Source: Paenibacillus eucommiae (GTDB lineage Bacteria > Bacillota > Bacilli > Paenibacillales > NBRC-103111). From it: DNA of 64,000 nt. The position numbers were made by a program, and so were the translations under genes. Within the stretch, counting starts at the first letter, position 1; every line of letters starts with the position of its first letter. This document shows positions 24,309 through 33,110 of the stretch, one piece after another. The notes under the pieces were generated by a model. The model saw only the letters and a list, made by a program, of their open reading frames with translations. It did no database searches and was not told where the DNA came from. The DNA lies in contig NZ_JAGGLB010000040.1 in assembly GCF_017874215.1 (NCBI RefSeq), positions 1-64,000 of the forward strand, in the 5' to 3' direction.

Positions 24309-27215
24309 ATGACAAAGTCAGCATGGCAGGGACAATGGATTTGGAATGAGGGGGAAGAAAGCCCCAGGAATGAATGGCGCTGCTTTCGCAAAACGTTTGA
24401 GGTACCCGCCGGAGGCTGGGATGAAGCCAATTTCCGCATTACTGCTGATTCCAGGTATGTGCTAACTATTAATGGTCACCGTTTGGGCCGGGGTCCAGTT
24501 CGCTCATGGCCATTCGAACAGTCATATGACACTTATGACGTGGCTCATTTGCTGCTGGCCGGACAATCAAACACAATATCTGTATTGGTTCAGCATTTTG
24601 GTGTCTCGACCTTTTATTATATTCGCGGCCGCGGCGGCCTTTTGGCTCAGCTTGATTTAAAGCTATCGGATAAGGCTGTCTTTACGCTGGGTACAGATGA
24701 TTCCTGGTTAACCTCCAGACATTTGGGACAGCATCCCAGATCTCCGCGTATGTCCTGCCAGCAGGCATTTGCTGAATACGTAGATGCCTCCCTGTGGGAC
24801 GAGGCTTGGGTATTGCCACAATACGACGATAGCTCGTGGTCGCCTGCCAAGGTGGTTGGGCCAGTAGGCACTGGGCCTTGGACCACGCTTAAAGAGCGGG
24901 ATATTCCAATGCTTACTGAGGAGCAGGTGTATCCGGTTCGCGTTGAGTCTTTGCACCAAGTGAAGCCGTTTAGCTGGTCAACCGCTATTGATTTGCGTAA
25001 TCATATGGCTCCCGGGAGCGAGGATCACTCCAACCTGGTAGGTTATACGGGTTATCTTGCTGTTGTCCTTCATGCGGCTGCTCCGACTTCGGCGATTCTT
25101 GGATTTCCTTATAGCTATGAAGGCTTTGGGGCATGTACGTTAAATGGACAGAGGATAGATCCGGTTCAATTTACAGGGACCCTTCCGGAGAAATATGTGG
25201 AGATTGAACTCCTGCAAGGTGACAATTTATTCGTTATGCATGTATCTGGAAAAGCGCATACAGGCAAGCTGCATATGGGTCTTTATGCGGAGACGCCTAT
25301 AGAGCTCAGATTTCCTGGCTATGTGGAGGGTGCTGGATCACCATTCCTTACAATTGGCCCTTTCGATACAGCGGTTTACCTCGATCATCAGGATGGCCGG
25401 GAGCTGGATTTAGAGATTCCGCTCTATAAGGAAGTGCTGGAGAAGATTAAATCTGCAGCTGATTTGGAGCTTTACCGTACATGGCTGAAGCCGGTCGATG
25501 TTAAATTTGTCAGCGAAGCCGATGTTTTTGGTCTTTGCGTATGGAAGAAGGAAGCTATCAGGCATGATGTTCCAAGTAGTCTGCAGAACATGGTTATTGC
25601 CAATTCTGCAGCAGCAAGCATTCCTGCTTATCCTGGATACGATACAGAGTGCGTGGTGGATTTTGGCAAAGAGCTTTCCGGTTATTTGTCGTTTGAACTG
25701 GAAGCTGAGGAAGGCACGATAGTGGATTTGTACGGCTTCGAATATATGCTTGGGGACTACCGCCAGGATATGTTTGGCCTCGATAACACCTTGCGTTATG
25801 TGTGCAAGCAGGGCAGGCAGCAGTACGTGTCATCCGTGCGCAGAGGCTTGCGGTATGTCATGCTTACGGTGAGAAGTGGGGGAGCCCCGGTTAAAATATA
25901 TGAAGTGAAAATGCTGCAAAGCAACTATCCGGTTGCCGAAGTCGGCCGGTTCCAATGCTCTGACCCGCTTTTAAATGATATTTGGCAAATTAGCCAGCAT
26001 ACGACCAAATTGTGCATGGAGGATACCTTTGTGGATTGTCCGGCCTATGAGCAAGTATTCTGGGTTGGAGATGCCCGCAATGAAGCCCTCGTAAGCAATT
26101 ATTTATATGGTGTCAATGATATCGTGAAGCGCTGCTTGCGGCTGGTTCCAGGATCCAAGGTGCAGACACCACTTTATGCCGATCAGGTTCCTAGCGGTTG
26201 GAGCAGTGTTATTCCCAACTGGACCTTTTTCTGGGCGATAGCTTGTCAAGAATACTATGAACAGACCGGAGACCGTTTATTTGCCGAAGAAATGTACCCG
26301 CATATCAAATATACACTGGATCATTATTTAGCCCAGATCGACGAGAACGGCCTGTTTAATATCAAAGGCTGGAACCTTCTCGATTGGTCTCCAATTGACC
26401 AGCCAAACGAGGGGATCGTCACCCATCAAAATTGTTTTCTGATGAAAACACTATTTACTGCTGCGGAGATGGCTAGTAAGTTTGGAGATTTGCAAGGTCA
26501 AGCTTCAATGACTGAGGCGGCGGAAGCCCTGAGGACTGCGATTAACCTTCATTTGTGGAATGCAGAAGAGCAGGCTTACATTGACTGCATCCATGCGGAT
26601 GGCCGGAGATCCGATATCCTTAGTATGCAGACGCAGGTCGTTGCCTATTTAACAGGAGTAGCTGAAGGGGAGAGAAAGGAGCGTATGGACCACTTCCTGA
26701 TTGATACGCCTAAGCATTTTGTGCAAATTGGCAGTCCATTTATGTCATTCTTTTATTATGAAGCATTGGCTGAGTCCGGAAGGGTGTCCGAGATTGTTGC
26801 GGATATCCGCAACAATTATGGCCAAATGATAGATAGCGGAGCCACGACATGCTGGGAAATGTACCCGAACTTTGCTGAAAATAGGGCGAATCCGAATATG
26901 CTCTCCCGCAGCCACTGTCATGCCTGGTCCGCCGCTCCCGCATATTTTCTCGGTAAAGAGGTGCTTGGTATTCAAATGGCAGCACCCGGCTGGAGCGAAG
27001 TTGTTATTGCTCCAGGTCCAAGCGGCTTAGCTTGGGCAAGAGGAGCCGTACCGCTCCCTGACGCTGGCAGAATCGACGTTGACTGGAGGGTGGATGAGTC
27101 GGCTAAACGGATTCATATTACTGTACAGCATCCTAAGCATATAAAGGTTACTGTTAAGATACCTGATGGCTATCAGGGTGAAATAGTTAGAAAGACGTCA
27201 TTTGGCGTCCTTTGA
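24309..27215 (+). CDS. Alpha-L-rhamnosidase, glycoside hydrolase family 78
   Basis: A large hydrolase (968 aa) without signal peptide, so intracellular. The N-terminal about 340 residues are beta-sandwich modules (FRITADSRYVLTINGHRLGRGPVRSWP). The (alpha/alpha)6 barrel holds the GH78 acid region DTFVDCPAYEQVFWVGDARNEALVSNY and the base region GATTCWEMYP; the C-terminus is a beta domain. The acid motif differs from the common DCPQRE(K/R)xGW form, so specificity may differ. The start could be ATG 24309 or TTG 24306; GGAG lies at 24295-24298. Its last codons run into repeat element B. It would release L-rhamnose from plant or microbial oligosaccharides taken into the cell. Confidence 0.88.
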   Translation: MTKSAWQGQWIWNEGEESPRNEWRCFRKTFEVPAGGWDEANFRITADSRYVLTINGHRLGRGPVRSWPFEQSYDTYDVAHLLLAGQSNTISVLVQHFGVSTFYYIRGRGGLLAQLDLKLSDKAVFTLGTDDSWLTSRHLGQHPRSPRMSCQQAFAEYVDASLWDEAWVLPQYDDSSWSPAKVVGPVGTGPWTTLKERDIPMLTEEQVYPVRVESLHQVKPFSWSTAIDLRNHMAPGSEDHSNLVGYTGYLAVVLHAAAPTSAILGFPYSYEGFGACTLNGQRIDPVQFTGTLPEKYVEIELLQGDNLFVMHVSGKAHTGKLHMGLYAETPIELRFPGYVEGAGSPFLTIGPFDTAVYLDHQDGRELDLEIPLYKEVLEKIKSAADLELYRTWLKPVDVKFVSEADVFGLCVWKKEAIRHDVPSSLQNMVIANSAAASIPAYPGYDTECVVDFGKELSGYLSFELEAEEGTIVDLYGFEYMLGDYRQDMFGLDNTLRYVCKQGRQQYVSSVRRGLRYVMLTVRSGGAPVKIYEVKMLQSNYPVAEVGRFQCSDPLLNDIWQISQHTTKLCMEDTFVDCPAYEQVFWVGDARNEALVSNYLYGVNDIVKRCLRLVPGSKVQTPLYADQVPSGWSSVIPNWTFFWAIACQEYYEQTGDRLFAEEMYPHIKYTLDHYLAQIDENGLFNIKGWNLLDWSPIDQPNEGIVTHQNCFLMKTLFTAAEMASKFGDLQGQASMTEAAEALRTAINLHLWNAEEQAYIDCIHADGRRSDILSMQTQVVAYLTGVAEGERKERMDHFLIDTPKHFVQIGSPFMSFFYYEALAESGRVSEIVADIRNNYGQMIDSGATTCWEMYPNFAENRANPNMLSRSHCHAWSAAPAYFLGKEVLGIQMAAPGWSEVVIAPGPSGLAWARGAVPLPDAGRIDVDWRVDESAKRIHITVQHPKHIKVTVKIPDGYQGEIVRKTSFGVL

Positions 27216-27398
27216 GGATATTGTTCGTGACGCTAGTGCTGGGGGAGGGAATAGCTGTGGGCTCCAGTCGCTGTTAAAGATTTGTTCCCTTGAATGGTAT
27301 TGATTAGGAGGCAGGAGCAAATCCTTAAAGGCGGACGCTATCGCTCTTCCACCCACACCACGCTCAAACGGACAGCCACCAGACAGTCTGGTTCCTAA

Positions 27399-27443
27399 AC
27401 AAAAGGGGTGACCTGCATATTTTTTGCTGGTCACCCCTTTTGT
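27399..27443. terminator. Strong hairpin terminator inside locus B
   Basis: A 15-bp perfect stem (ACAAAAGGGGTGACC at 27399, GGTCACCCCTTTTGT ending 27443) with a 15-nt loop. The stem ends in TTTT on one strand and AAAA on the other, so it could stop transcription from both convergent genes (rhamnosidase and efflux pump). Confidence 0.8.
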
Positions 27444-27488
27444 TAGCAATCCCGAGCAGCCGCCACCTAGAATTGAGCATCTACTTCA

Positions 27489-27564
27489 TTTAACGATGTT
27501 ATTCATTGTTAAAGTAAGGTTGTGGCGACGACTGGCGTTTTTAACGATGAAAAACATCGCTAAT
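27489..27564. repeat. Palindrome array B (two copies)
   Basis: B1 at 27489-27513 has arms TTTAACGATG and CATTGTTAAA around TTATT. B2 at 27540-27564 has arms TTTAACGATG and CATCGCTAAT around AAAAA. Starts are 51 bp apart. The spacer (GTAAGGTTGTGG...) matches the E3-E4 spacer of locus E. B2 ends 9 bp before the stop of the minus-strand efflux gene. Confidence 0.9.
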
Positions 27565-27572
27565 TACTTCTA

Positions 27573-29057
27573 TTACTGGGCACTTTTGCTCACTGCTGGA
27601 GCCGTGTTTATTTGCTCAACCTTATCCGAGCCTGGTTTTGGCCGTTTATGAATGAAAAATGTAAGCGGCAGGGCGGCAAGTATAATAAAGGTAGCTAATA
27701 GGAATACATCATTCACGCTCATGGTGAAGGAAGCCAGCTTGATTGTTACTGGATCCACAGCTCCTCCTGCTGCCAAATCCCCTGCATGAGAGATGGACCT
27801 GGAGGCAAGCAGAGAAGTGAAAAGCGCAATGGCGAAAGATCCAAAAACATTACGAACCCAGTTGCTGATCGATGAGGCATGGCCGGAAAGCTCGCGGGAT
27901 ATGAGCTCCATTCCTGCATTGCTCGCTGGCATCATGGCCATAGCAACACCAATGTTCCGTACAGTCATCCAAAATATAATATAAGTATGCGATACATCCA
28001 CGCTTAGCCAGCTGAGTGTTAAGGTTCCGATGGCTATAAGCGAGATGCCTGCTATCATCAAAATTTTAGGGCCGATGGTGTTATACAGCTTACCAACGAG
28101 CGGCATGCAGATGGCCATCGCGAGGGAAGCTGGCAGCAGGATCAGACCCGTATCAAGCGGTGTTACATGCTGAATATTTTGCAGGAAAATAGGTGTCAAG
28201 AATGTTCCTGAATATAAGCTCATGGTCAGGATACTACCGATAATGAGCGTTAGGGTGTACCTTGCGTTCTTGAATACTCGAATGTCAAGCAGCGGTGTGG
28301 CGGCAGTGAGCTCGCGCCATATGAAAAGGGCCAGCACAACTGCGCCTAAAGTGAATAACGATAATACTTTCCACGATGTCCAGCCCCAGGAATGCCCTTG
28401 ACTAAAGGCTACCAGTAGTGACAAGCTGCTCACCATAACGGTTAGTAAGCCCAGGAAATCAAAGGAGTTAGGCACTTTAAGGCGATAGAAGGGAATTAGC
28501 CAGGCTACAAGACCTATAGCGATCAGCCCAATTGGAATATTCATTAAAAAAAGCCAGTGCCAGCTCCAATTCTGCAGCAGCCAGCCGCTGAAGGTAGGGC
28601 CGATTGCGGGGGCCAGCATGGCGGACACAGCCCATAGACTAATCGCAACAGGCTGCCTTTCCCGGGGAATAACCTGATAAATAATCGTCATCGTCGCTGG
28701 CATGATCAGACCGCTGAATACACCCTGCAAAATCCGGAAAGCGATTAGTGAAGGAGCATCCCAAGCAATAGCGCATAAGCCTGAGGCGACGGTGAACCCG
28801 ATTAGTGCGATCAAATAAAGACGCTTATAGCTGAAACGTTCGCCCAAATATCCCGTAATAGGAGCGATGGTTCCTGTAGCCAGCATAAAGCCCGTGATCG
28901 TCCACTGCATCAGATTTAAATCCGCTTGAAAACGTTCTGTCAAAATCGGGATTGCGATGTTGATTGTGCTAATACTTAGAATTGAAACAAAGGACCCAAT
29001 AAAAATCGCGATCATAACGGGCCAAAACTGCACTTGCTTAATATCATCTCTACTCAT
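27573..29057 (-). CDS. DHA2 family major facilitator drug efflux protein
   Basis: A 494-aa permease with about 14 transmembrane helices, typical of the EmrB/QacA (DHA2) group. Marks: N-terminal STINIAIPIL (motif D1), LGERFSYKRLYL (motif A), FRILQGVFSGLIMPATMTII (motif B) and APAIGPTFSGWLLQNWSWHWLFLMNIPIG (motif C of drug:H+ antiporters). GGAGG precedes the ATG at some distance (about 11 bp). It is divergent from a PadR-type regulator gene, whose product likely represses it until an inducer binds. The substrate is unknown. Confidence 0.9.
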   Translation of the reverse strand: MSRDDIKQVQFWPVMIAIFIGSFVSILSISTINIAIPILTERFQADLNLMQWTITGFMLATGTIAPITGYLGERFSYKRLYLIALIGFTVASGLCAIAWDAPSLIAFRILQGVFSGLIMPATMTIIYQVIPRERQPVAISLWAVSAMLAPAIGPTFSGWLLQNWSWHWLFLMNIPIGLIAIGLVAWLIPFYRLKVPNSFDFLGLLTVMVSSLSLLVAFSQGHSWGWTSWKVLSLFTLGAVVLALFIWRELTAATPLLDIRVFKNARYTLTLIIGSILTMSLYSGTFLTPIFLQNIQHVTPLDTGLILLPASLAMAICMPLVGKLYNTIGPKILMIAGISLIAIGTLTLSWLSVDVSHTYIIFWMTVRNIGVAMAMMPASNAGMELISRELSGHASSISNWVRNVFGSFAIALFTSLLASRSISHAGDLAAGGAVDPVTIKLASFTMSVNDVFLLATFIILAALPLTFFIHKRPKPGSDKVEQINTAPAVSKSAQ

Positions 29058-29084
29058 GAATAAGGGAGCCTCCGCAAAATAATA

Positions 29085-29208
29085 TATAGACCCTATGTCT
29101 ATAATTACATATAAATTTGAATGAAAAGAATGATACTACTTTAGGGTTTATATGTCAAGAATTACATAAGAGAGAATGAATTAGGTACGGCTTCGTGGAA
29201 ATTACATA
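29085..29208. promoter_or_regulatory. Operator candidates between the efflux gene and padR-type regulator
   Basis: An inverted repeat TATAGAC-CCTAT-GTCTATA lies at 29085-29103, next to the efflux gene start. The 9-mer AATTACATA occurs three times in direct orientation (29103-29111, 29160-29168, 29200-29208), the first touching the inverted repeat. PadR proteins often bind ATGT/ACAT-rich sites in such divergent gaps, so these are the natural operator candidates. Binding is inference. Confidence 0.55.
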
Positions 29209-29261
29209 GTAGAGACATCCATGGAGCCTGTGATATGATGAGGAAGTAATGGAGGTAATAG

Positions 29262-29807
29262 ATGAATACTTTATCTTATGGTTTATTAAGTTTGTTAAAC
29301 AAAAGTCCACGCAGCGGCTATGAATTGATGCAGCAGATTCAGCTATTTTGGCCGGCCAGACACAGTCAGATTTATCCGCTGCTTGCCAAGCTGCAGGAGG
29401 CTGGATCGGTTGAATTTATCATTGTACCGCAATCGGATAAGCCTGACAAAAAGGTGTATTCGATTACGCAAGCAGGCAAAAATTTACTCAGAGAATGGAT
29501 CTCACAACCGACGGCTGATCCTATAAATCGCGATGAGCTGATGATTAAGATATTCTGTATTTCTTTGACCAATCTCAATCAGGCAGAGCTGCTGCTTAGT
29601 CAAAGAGAGTGCTATTATCGAAACAAGCTGCTCTTTTTGAATGAAAAAATTGAGAGAATAAGCTTGTTAGCCGGAGCACCCTTGGAAAGCTTGTCTATGC
29701 ATAATCCTTCCTTTGGCAGTTATATGCTTGTAAAAAAGGCGATTTTGAACACAGAATCTAATTTGGAGTGGTGCAAATGGGCTGCCATGATGCTGAGAAA
29801 TTCATAA
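29262..29807 (+). CDS. PadR family transcriptional regulator
   Basis: A 181-aa DNA-binding protein. The winged-helix N-terminus reads LLSLLNKSPRSGYELMQQI, then SQIYPLLAKLQEAGSVEF, the recognition region, then KKVYSITQAGKNLLREWI, the wing; this is the PadR pattern. The C-terminal about 90 residues form the helical dimer domain (PadR C-terminal Vir type). TGGAGGT lies upstream of the ATG. It is encoded divergently from the DHA2 efflux gene, the usual arrangement for a local repressor and its pump. Confidence 0.9.
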   Translation: MNTLSYGLLSLLNKSPRSGYELMQQIQLFWPARHSQIYPLLAKLQEAGSVEFIIVPQSDKPDKKVYSITQAGKNLLREWISQPTADPINRDELMIKIFCISLTNLNQAELLLSQRECYYRNKLLFLNEKIERISLLAGAPLESLSMHNPSFGSYMLVKKAILNTESNLEWCKWAAMMLRNS

Positions 29808-29966
29808 TCAGCATAGCTTTTGCATGAGTATTTATGAATGCGCTTTCGTAAAATTCGTATGACTATGATGTCGCTTTTTCGAACCTTAATCTGTCGCTTT
29901 ATTACAATTCAATAAGCTGGATGAACATGATAAAATAATTAAAAGTCACAATTTTGGAGGATGGCC

Positions 29967-31004
29967 ATGATCAAAGTAGCAATGTTAAGCTTTTGGCACG
30001 TACATGCGAGAGACTATGCCAGACAGGCAAGCGAGCACCCGGATACACAAATTGTTGCGGTTTGGGATGAAATTCCTGAACGCGGCAGAGAAGAGGCTGA
30101 GGCCAGAGGTGCCAGGTTCTACGAAAGCTTGCAGGATTTACTGGCTGATCCGGAGATTGATGCTGTTATTGTAGATACGCCTACCCGGCTGCATAAAGAG
30201 GTAATTGTAGCAGCGGCTGAAGCCGGAAAGCATATTTTCACTGAAAAAGTAATTGCTCCTTCCTTGTTGGAGGCTAACGAAATCTTGGCGGCCGTTCGTC
30301 AGGCTGGTGTCCGGTTCACTATTTCTTTGCCACGCTTGTACACGGATTATACGGGTGCATTCCGCAAGATTGTAGAGCAGGGTTTGCTGGGACAGATCAC
30401 TTTGATTAGAGCGCGTCTGTCTCATAGTGGAGGCTTGTCAACAGAACAAAATCCAGAGGGTTGGCTGCCTGATCACTTCTACAATGCAGAGCAGTGTGGC
30501 GGCGGGGCGATGATTGATCTCGGCTGCCATCCGATGTATCTGACCCGTCTGCTGCTAGGAATGCCGGAATCCGTCAGTGCTACCTATGGATATGTAACCG
30601 GTCGCGAGGTGGAAGATAACGCAGTTAGTGTTCTTCAATATAAGAACGGAGCCGTTGGTATTGTGGAGGCTGGTTTTGTCAATCCGCATTCTCCCTTTGT
30701 GCTGGAAGTTCACGGGACATCAGGAAGCTTGCTATATTCCGAGCATGATCTTAAGCTGCTCGTTCGCAGCACTTTACAGGCAGATGGCGGAGGAGCTTGG
30801 GAGCATCGCGCGAACCTGCCGACAGCCCAGCCATCCGCATTTGACCAGTGGGTGGAGCATATCCTTCAGGGCGCAGAGGAAGCACAGGGAGAACTGGAAG
30901 TGGAAAATGTGCAGCTGGCTATGGATTTAACGAGGCTTATGGAAGCCTCGAACCTATCGGCATCGAGACGGGAAGCAGTGCGAATAGATTCCTTGAAGGC
31001 CTAA
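29967..31004 (+). CDS. Gfo/Idh/MocA family oxidoreductase
   Basis: NAD(P)-dependent sugar or inositol dehydrogenase family member (345 aa). The N-terminal Rossmann domain runs VAMLSFWHVHARDYARQ...IVAVWD; the family lysine motif is modified to FTEKVIAPS where EKP is usual; the C-terminal domain contains GGGAMIDLGCHPMYLTRLLLG with the catalytic-type Asp/His pair (D and H in DLGCHP). ATG 29967 has GGAGG six bases upstream; the ATG at 29961 directly abuts that site. It is followed after 25 bp by an AraC-type regulator and a second, broken, Gfo gene, forming a carbohydrate operon. The substrate is unknown. Confidence 0.87.
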   Translation: MIKVAMLSFWHVHARDYARQASEHPDTQIVAVWDEIPERGREEAEARGARFYESLQDLLADPEIDAVIVDTPTRLHKEVIVAAAEAGKHIFTEKVIAPSLLEANEILAAVRQAGVRFTISLPRLYTDYTGAFRKIVEQGLLGQITLIRARLSHSGGLSTEQNPEGWLPDHFYNAEQCGGGAMIDLGCHPMYLTRLLLGMPESVSATYGYVTGREVEDNAVSVLQYKNGAVGIVEAGFVNPHSPFVLEVHGTSGSLLYSEHDLKLLVRSTLQADGGGAWEHRANLPTAQPSAFDQWVEHILQGAEEAQGELEVENVQLAMDLTRLMEASNLSASRREAVRIDSLKA

Positions 31005-31029
31005 TAAATGCTTTGAGAGGAAAAAATCA

Positions 31030-32034
31030 ATGAATATGGTATCTGACTCTCTGTACAGTGCTGGCGCAAAACCTTTTTATTATGAGCCTATGCTTGAGAA
31101 TCCCATGGCTCTGGATCGACTGGATATTCGCTTCCGATGGGGCAGGTATGGAATTCGTGTGCTCCACTGTCATTTTAGGTCTTTCCCTCCGGGCTTCTCC
31201 GTTGACTATCATCATCATTCCGAATATGAGCTGCACTACATTCCCAGAGGAAAGGGGAAAGTGATCCTCGAGGGACAGGCATTTTCCCTTCAGGAAGGAA
31301 TGCTTTATGTGACGGGTCCCGGTGTAACGCATTATCAGGAAGCAGATGCTTTTGAAGCGATGGATGAGCTATGCCTGCATGTTGACATTGTCCCGTTGGA
31401 GCCTGAGTATCAAGCGGATGAAGGAGCCAAACAGGATGGGCACGCAGAATGGGGACAGTCCACAGAAATAGCTGAGGCCGAAGCCTTTGTAGAGGAACTG
31501 GCTGCTTTGCAGGCTGTTCCGGCGATGGATGTCCAGGATGCCATGGAATGCTTCTTAACGGCATACCTGGCTTGGCGCGATAGCCGTTTGGGACAATTTG
31601 AAATCATCAAACAATCGATTTTACAAATATTGCTGCGCACTATTGCAGCGTATTCTACTAGCAAGCCCAATTTGGACCTGCCTTCCAGAGATATGAAGAG
31701 CTATCGCTATCAGCTGGCTGTACATTTTATTCAGGATAATTACCGGCGTCCTATCACATTAGAGAGTGTTTCAGAGCGCGTGAAAATTAGCCCCCGCCAG
31801 CTGCAGCGCATTTTTAAAGAGCAGGCAGGGACGACCTTCAGTGAGCATTTAGAGCGTGTACGGCTGATTCATGTTAGCGACGAGCTTAGACAAAGTGACA
31901 GAAAGCTGGAACATATAGCGGAAAGCAACGGTTTTGCATCCAGTAATTATTTGCATTATGTATTCAAAAAAACATATGGCATGACTCCAATGCAGTTTCG
32001 TACGCGTGCCAGGCTGAAGGCGGAGACTAAATGA
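31030..32034 (+). CDS. AraC family transcriptional regulator with cupin sensor
   Basis: A 334-aa regulator. The N-terminal cupin (GFSVDYHHHSEYELHYIPRGKGKVILEGQ, residues about 55-90) probably binds a sugar. A linker of about 60 residues is acidic. The C-terminal double helix-turn-helix reads ITLESVSERVKISPRQLQRIFKEQAG and LEHIAESNGFASSNYLHYVFKKTYGMTPMQFR. The stop overlaps the start of the next gene by ATGA, so it is coupled with the broken Gfo gene. It probably controls this oxidoreductase cluster. Confidence 0.9.
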   Translation: MNMVSDSLYSAGAKPFYYEPMLENPMALDRLDIRFRWGRYGIRVLHCHFRSFPPGFSVDYHHHSEYELHYIPRGKGKVILEGQAFSLQEGMLYVTGPGVTHYQEADAFEAMDELCLHVDIVPLEPEYQADEGAKQDGHAEWGQSTEIAEAEAFVEELAALQAVPAMDVQDAMECFLTAYLAWRDSRLGQFEIIKQSILQILLRTIAAYSTSKPNLDLPSRDMKSYRYQLAVHFIQDNYRRPITLESVSERVKISPRQLQRIFKEQAGTTFSEHLERVRLIHVSDELRQSDRKLEHIAESNGFASSNYLHYVFKKTYGMTPMQFRTRARLKAETK

Positions 32035-32691
32035 TAAGCCAATTAAGGGTAGGCGTAATCGGAGCAGGCGGAATCGCCCGAGCCAGACACATTCCTGGTT
32101 ATTTGAAAAATACCGAAGGTTGCCTTAACGGCAATCGCCGATATATCGCAAACCGCACTGGACTCTGTTCAAAGTGAATTCGGCATTCCAGCAGCGTATA
32201 CGGATTACCGTGAGATGTTGGATAAAGAAGAGCTTGATGCGGTCAGCATTTGTACGCCGAACAAATATCATGCACCTGCTGCTATTTATGCGCTGCAGAA
32301 AGGTGTTCATGTATTTTGTGAGAAGCCGATGGCTCTTCACGCAGCAGAAGCTCAGCTCATGCTGGAAGCTTCCAAAGCGCCTGGTAAAATCCTTTCCATC
32401 GGCTTTCACTACCGTCATATGGCCCAAGCCCAGGCTGCCAAAAGAGTTATTGCAGCCTGTGAGATTGGTCACGTGTATATGACCCGGGTACAGGCGCTTC
32501 GGCGTAGGGGAATCCCTACATGGGGTGTTTTTACGAATAAAGAGCTCCAGGGCGGGGGAGCATTAGTTGACTTTGGTGTTCACCTGCTGGATTTGGCTTT
32601 GTGGCTGATAGGAAATCCCAAGGTCATTGAGGTCCCTTTTTTTCACCCGCAAGGGCCATCCATCCTCTTTAATGATGAAAATCATCCTTAA
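32031..32691 (+). pseudogene. Broken Gfo/Idh/MocA oxidoreductase gene
   Basis: The gene starts ATG 32031 as ISQLRVGVIGAGGIARARHIPGYLKNTEG, a good Rossmann start, but shifts frame at about 32115-32125. The continuation LTAIADISQTALDSVQSEFGIPAAYTDY... is in another frame and keeps EKPMALH and GGGALVDFGVHLLDLALWLIGNPKVIEV. Family-like sequence stops at about 32633; the frame then ends at 32691, inside palindrome D1. About 130-150 C-terminal residues are missing, and no remnant is seen downstream. It carries two independent lesions, so it should be non-functional. It was coupled to the AraC-type gene. Confidence 0.85.
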
Positions 32692-32743
32692 AGTACGGAA
32701 TCACTTGAAAACTCTTGTTTTAACGATGGAAAACATCGTTAAG
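32668..32743. repeat. Palindrome array D (two copies) at the end of a broken gene
   Basis: D1 at 32668-32692 has arms TTTAATGATG and CATCCTTAAA around AAAAT. D2 at 32719-32743 has arms TTTAACGATG and CATCGTTAAG around GAAAA. Starts are 51 bp apart, as elsewhere. D1 supplies the stop codon of the broken Gfo/Idh/MocA gene. Confidence 0.88.
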
Positions 32744-33027
32744 TAAAGCACCCATTCAATTCAGGAATCAAAACAAGGAAAATTTGCCGGCTTTCATAGT
32801 GCTTAAGAGAAGTATGTACAGCGCAAAAGTACGCAGCAGCACCTCTTCTTCATGTCACCCGTACAACTTCTGCAACTTCTGCAATCATTACAACACTCAA
32901 CTTCGCCACTTCTCCTAACTATACATAACAGCAATTAACGCTTTGCTTTCAAGCAGGCAGGTGAGCTCGTGCTACAACAAACAAGTCAGTCACAGCTGAT
33001 CCCAAGCAGATCCCAGTAGTAAAAAAA
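32744..33027. other. Gene-free stretch, no clear content
   Basis: About 280 bp between array D and the terminator shared with mtnA. I see no gene, hairpin or shared module with the other repeat loci here. It does not contain the missing 3' part of the broken oxidoreductase gene. Confidence 0.6.
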
Positions 33028-33067
33028 AGAACCTCAAGCGCATTCGATTCGAATGACTTAAGGTTCT
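33028..33067. terminator. Bidirectional terminator at the end of mtnA
   Basis: AGAACCT-c-AAG-cg-CATTCGA pairs with TCGAATG-ac-TT-a-AGGTTCT. An A-run on one side (33021-33028) gives a U-run for the minus-strand mtnA transcript; a weaker T-run lies on the other side. Confidence 0.75.
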
Positions 33068-33110
33068 CAAGTTCTTTTTCTCTTCTATCCTTCTACGAAA
33101 AAAGGGCTGC

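Larger units (their letters stand above)
27203..27565. repeat. Composite intergenic repeat, locus B (reverse orientation)
   Basis: Read on the minus strand, this gap matches the module order of locus C: GGAAGAGCGATAGCGTCCGC, an AGGATTTG / AACAAATCTTTAA inverted pair, GGAGCCCACAGCTATTCCCTCC and TCAAAGGACGC. The TCAAAGGACGC end module covers the last coding bases and the stop codon of the rhamnosidase gene, which suggests the element joined that gene's 3' end. The palindrome pair B1-B2 lies at the other end of the gap. Confidence 0.75.

Noticed and set aside
32215..32691. Second Gfo gene as an intact 158-residue protein starting at 32215
   Set aside because: Upstream DNA encodes the missing Rossmann domain in another frame, so this is an internal part of a frameshifted and truncated gene.
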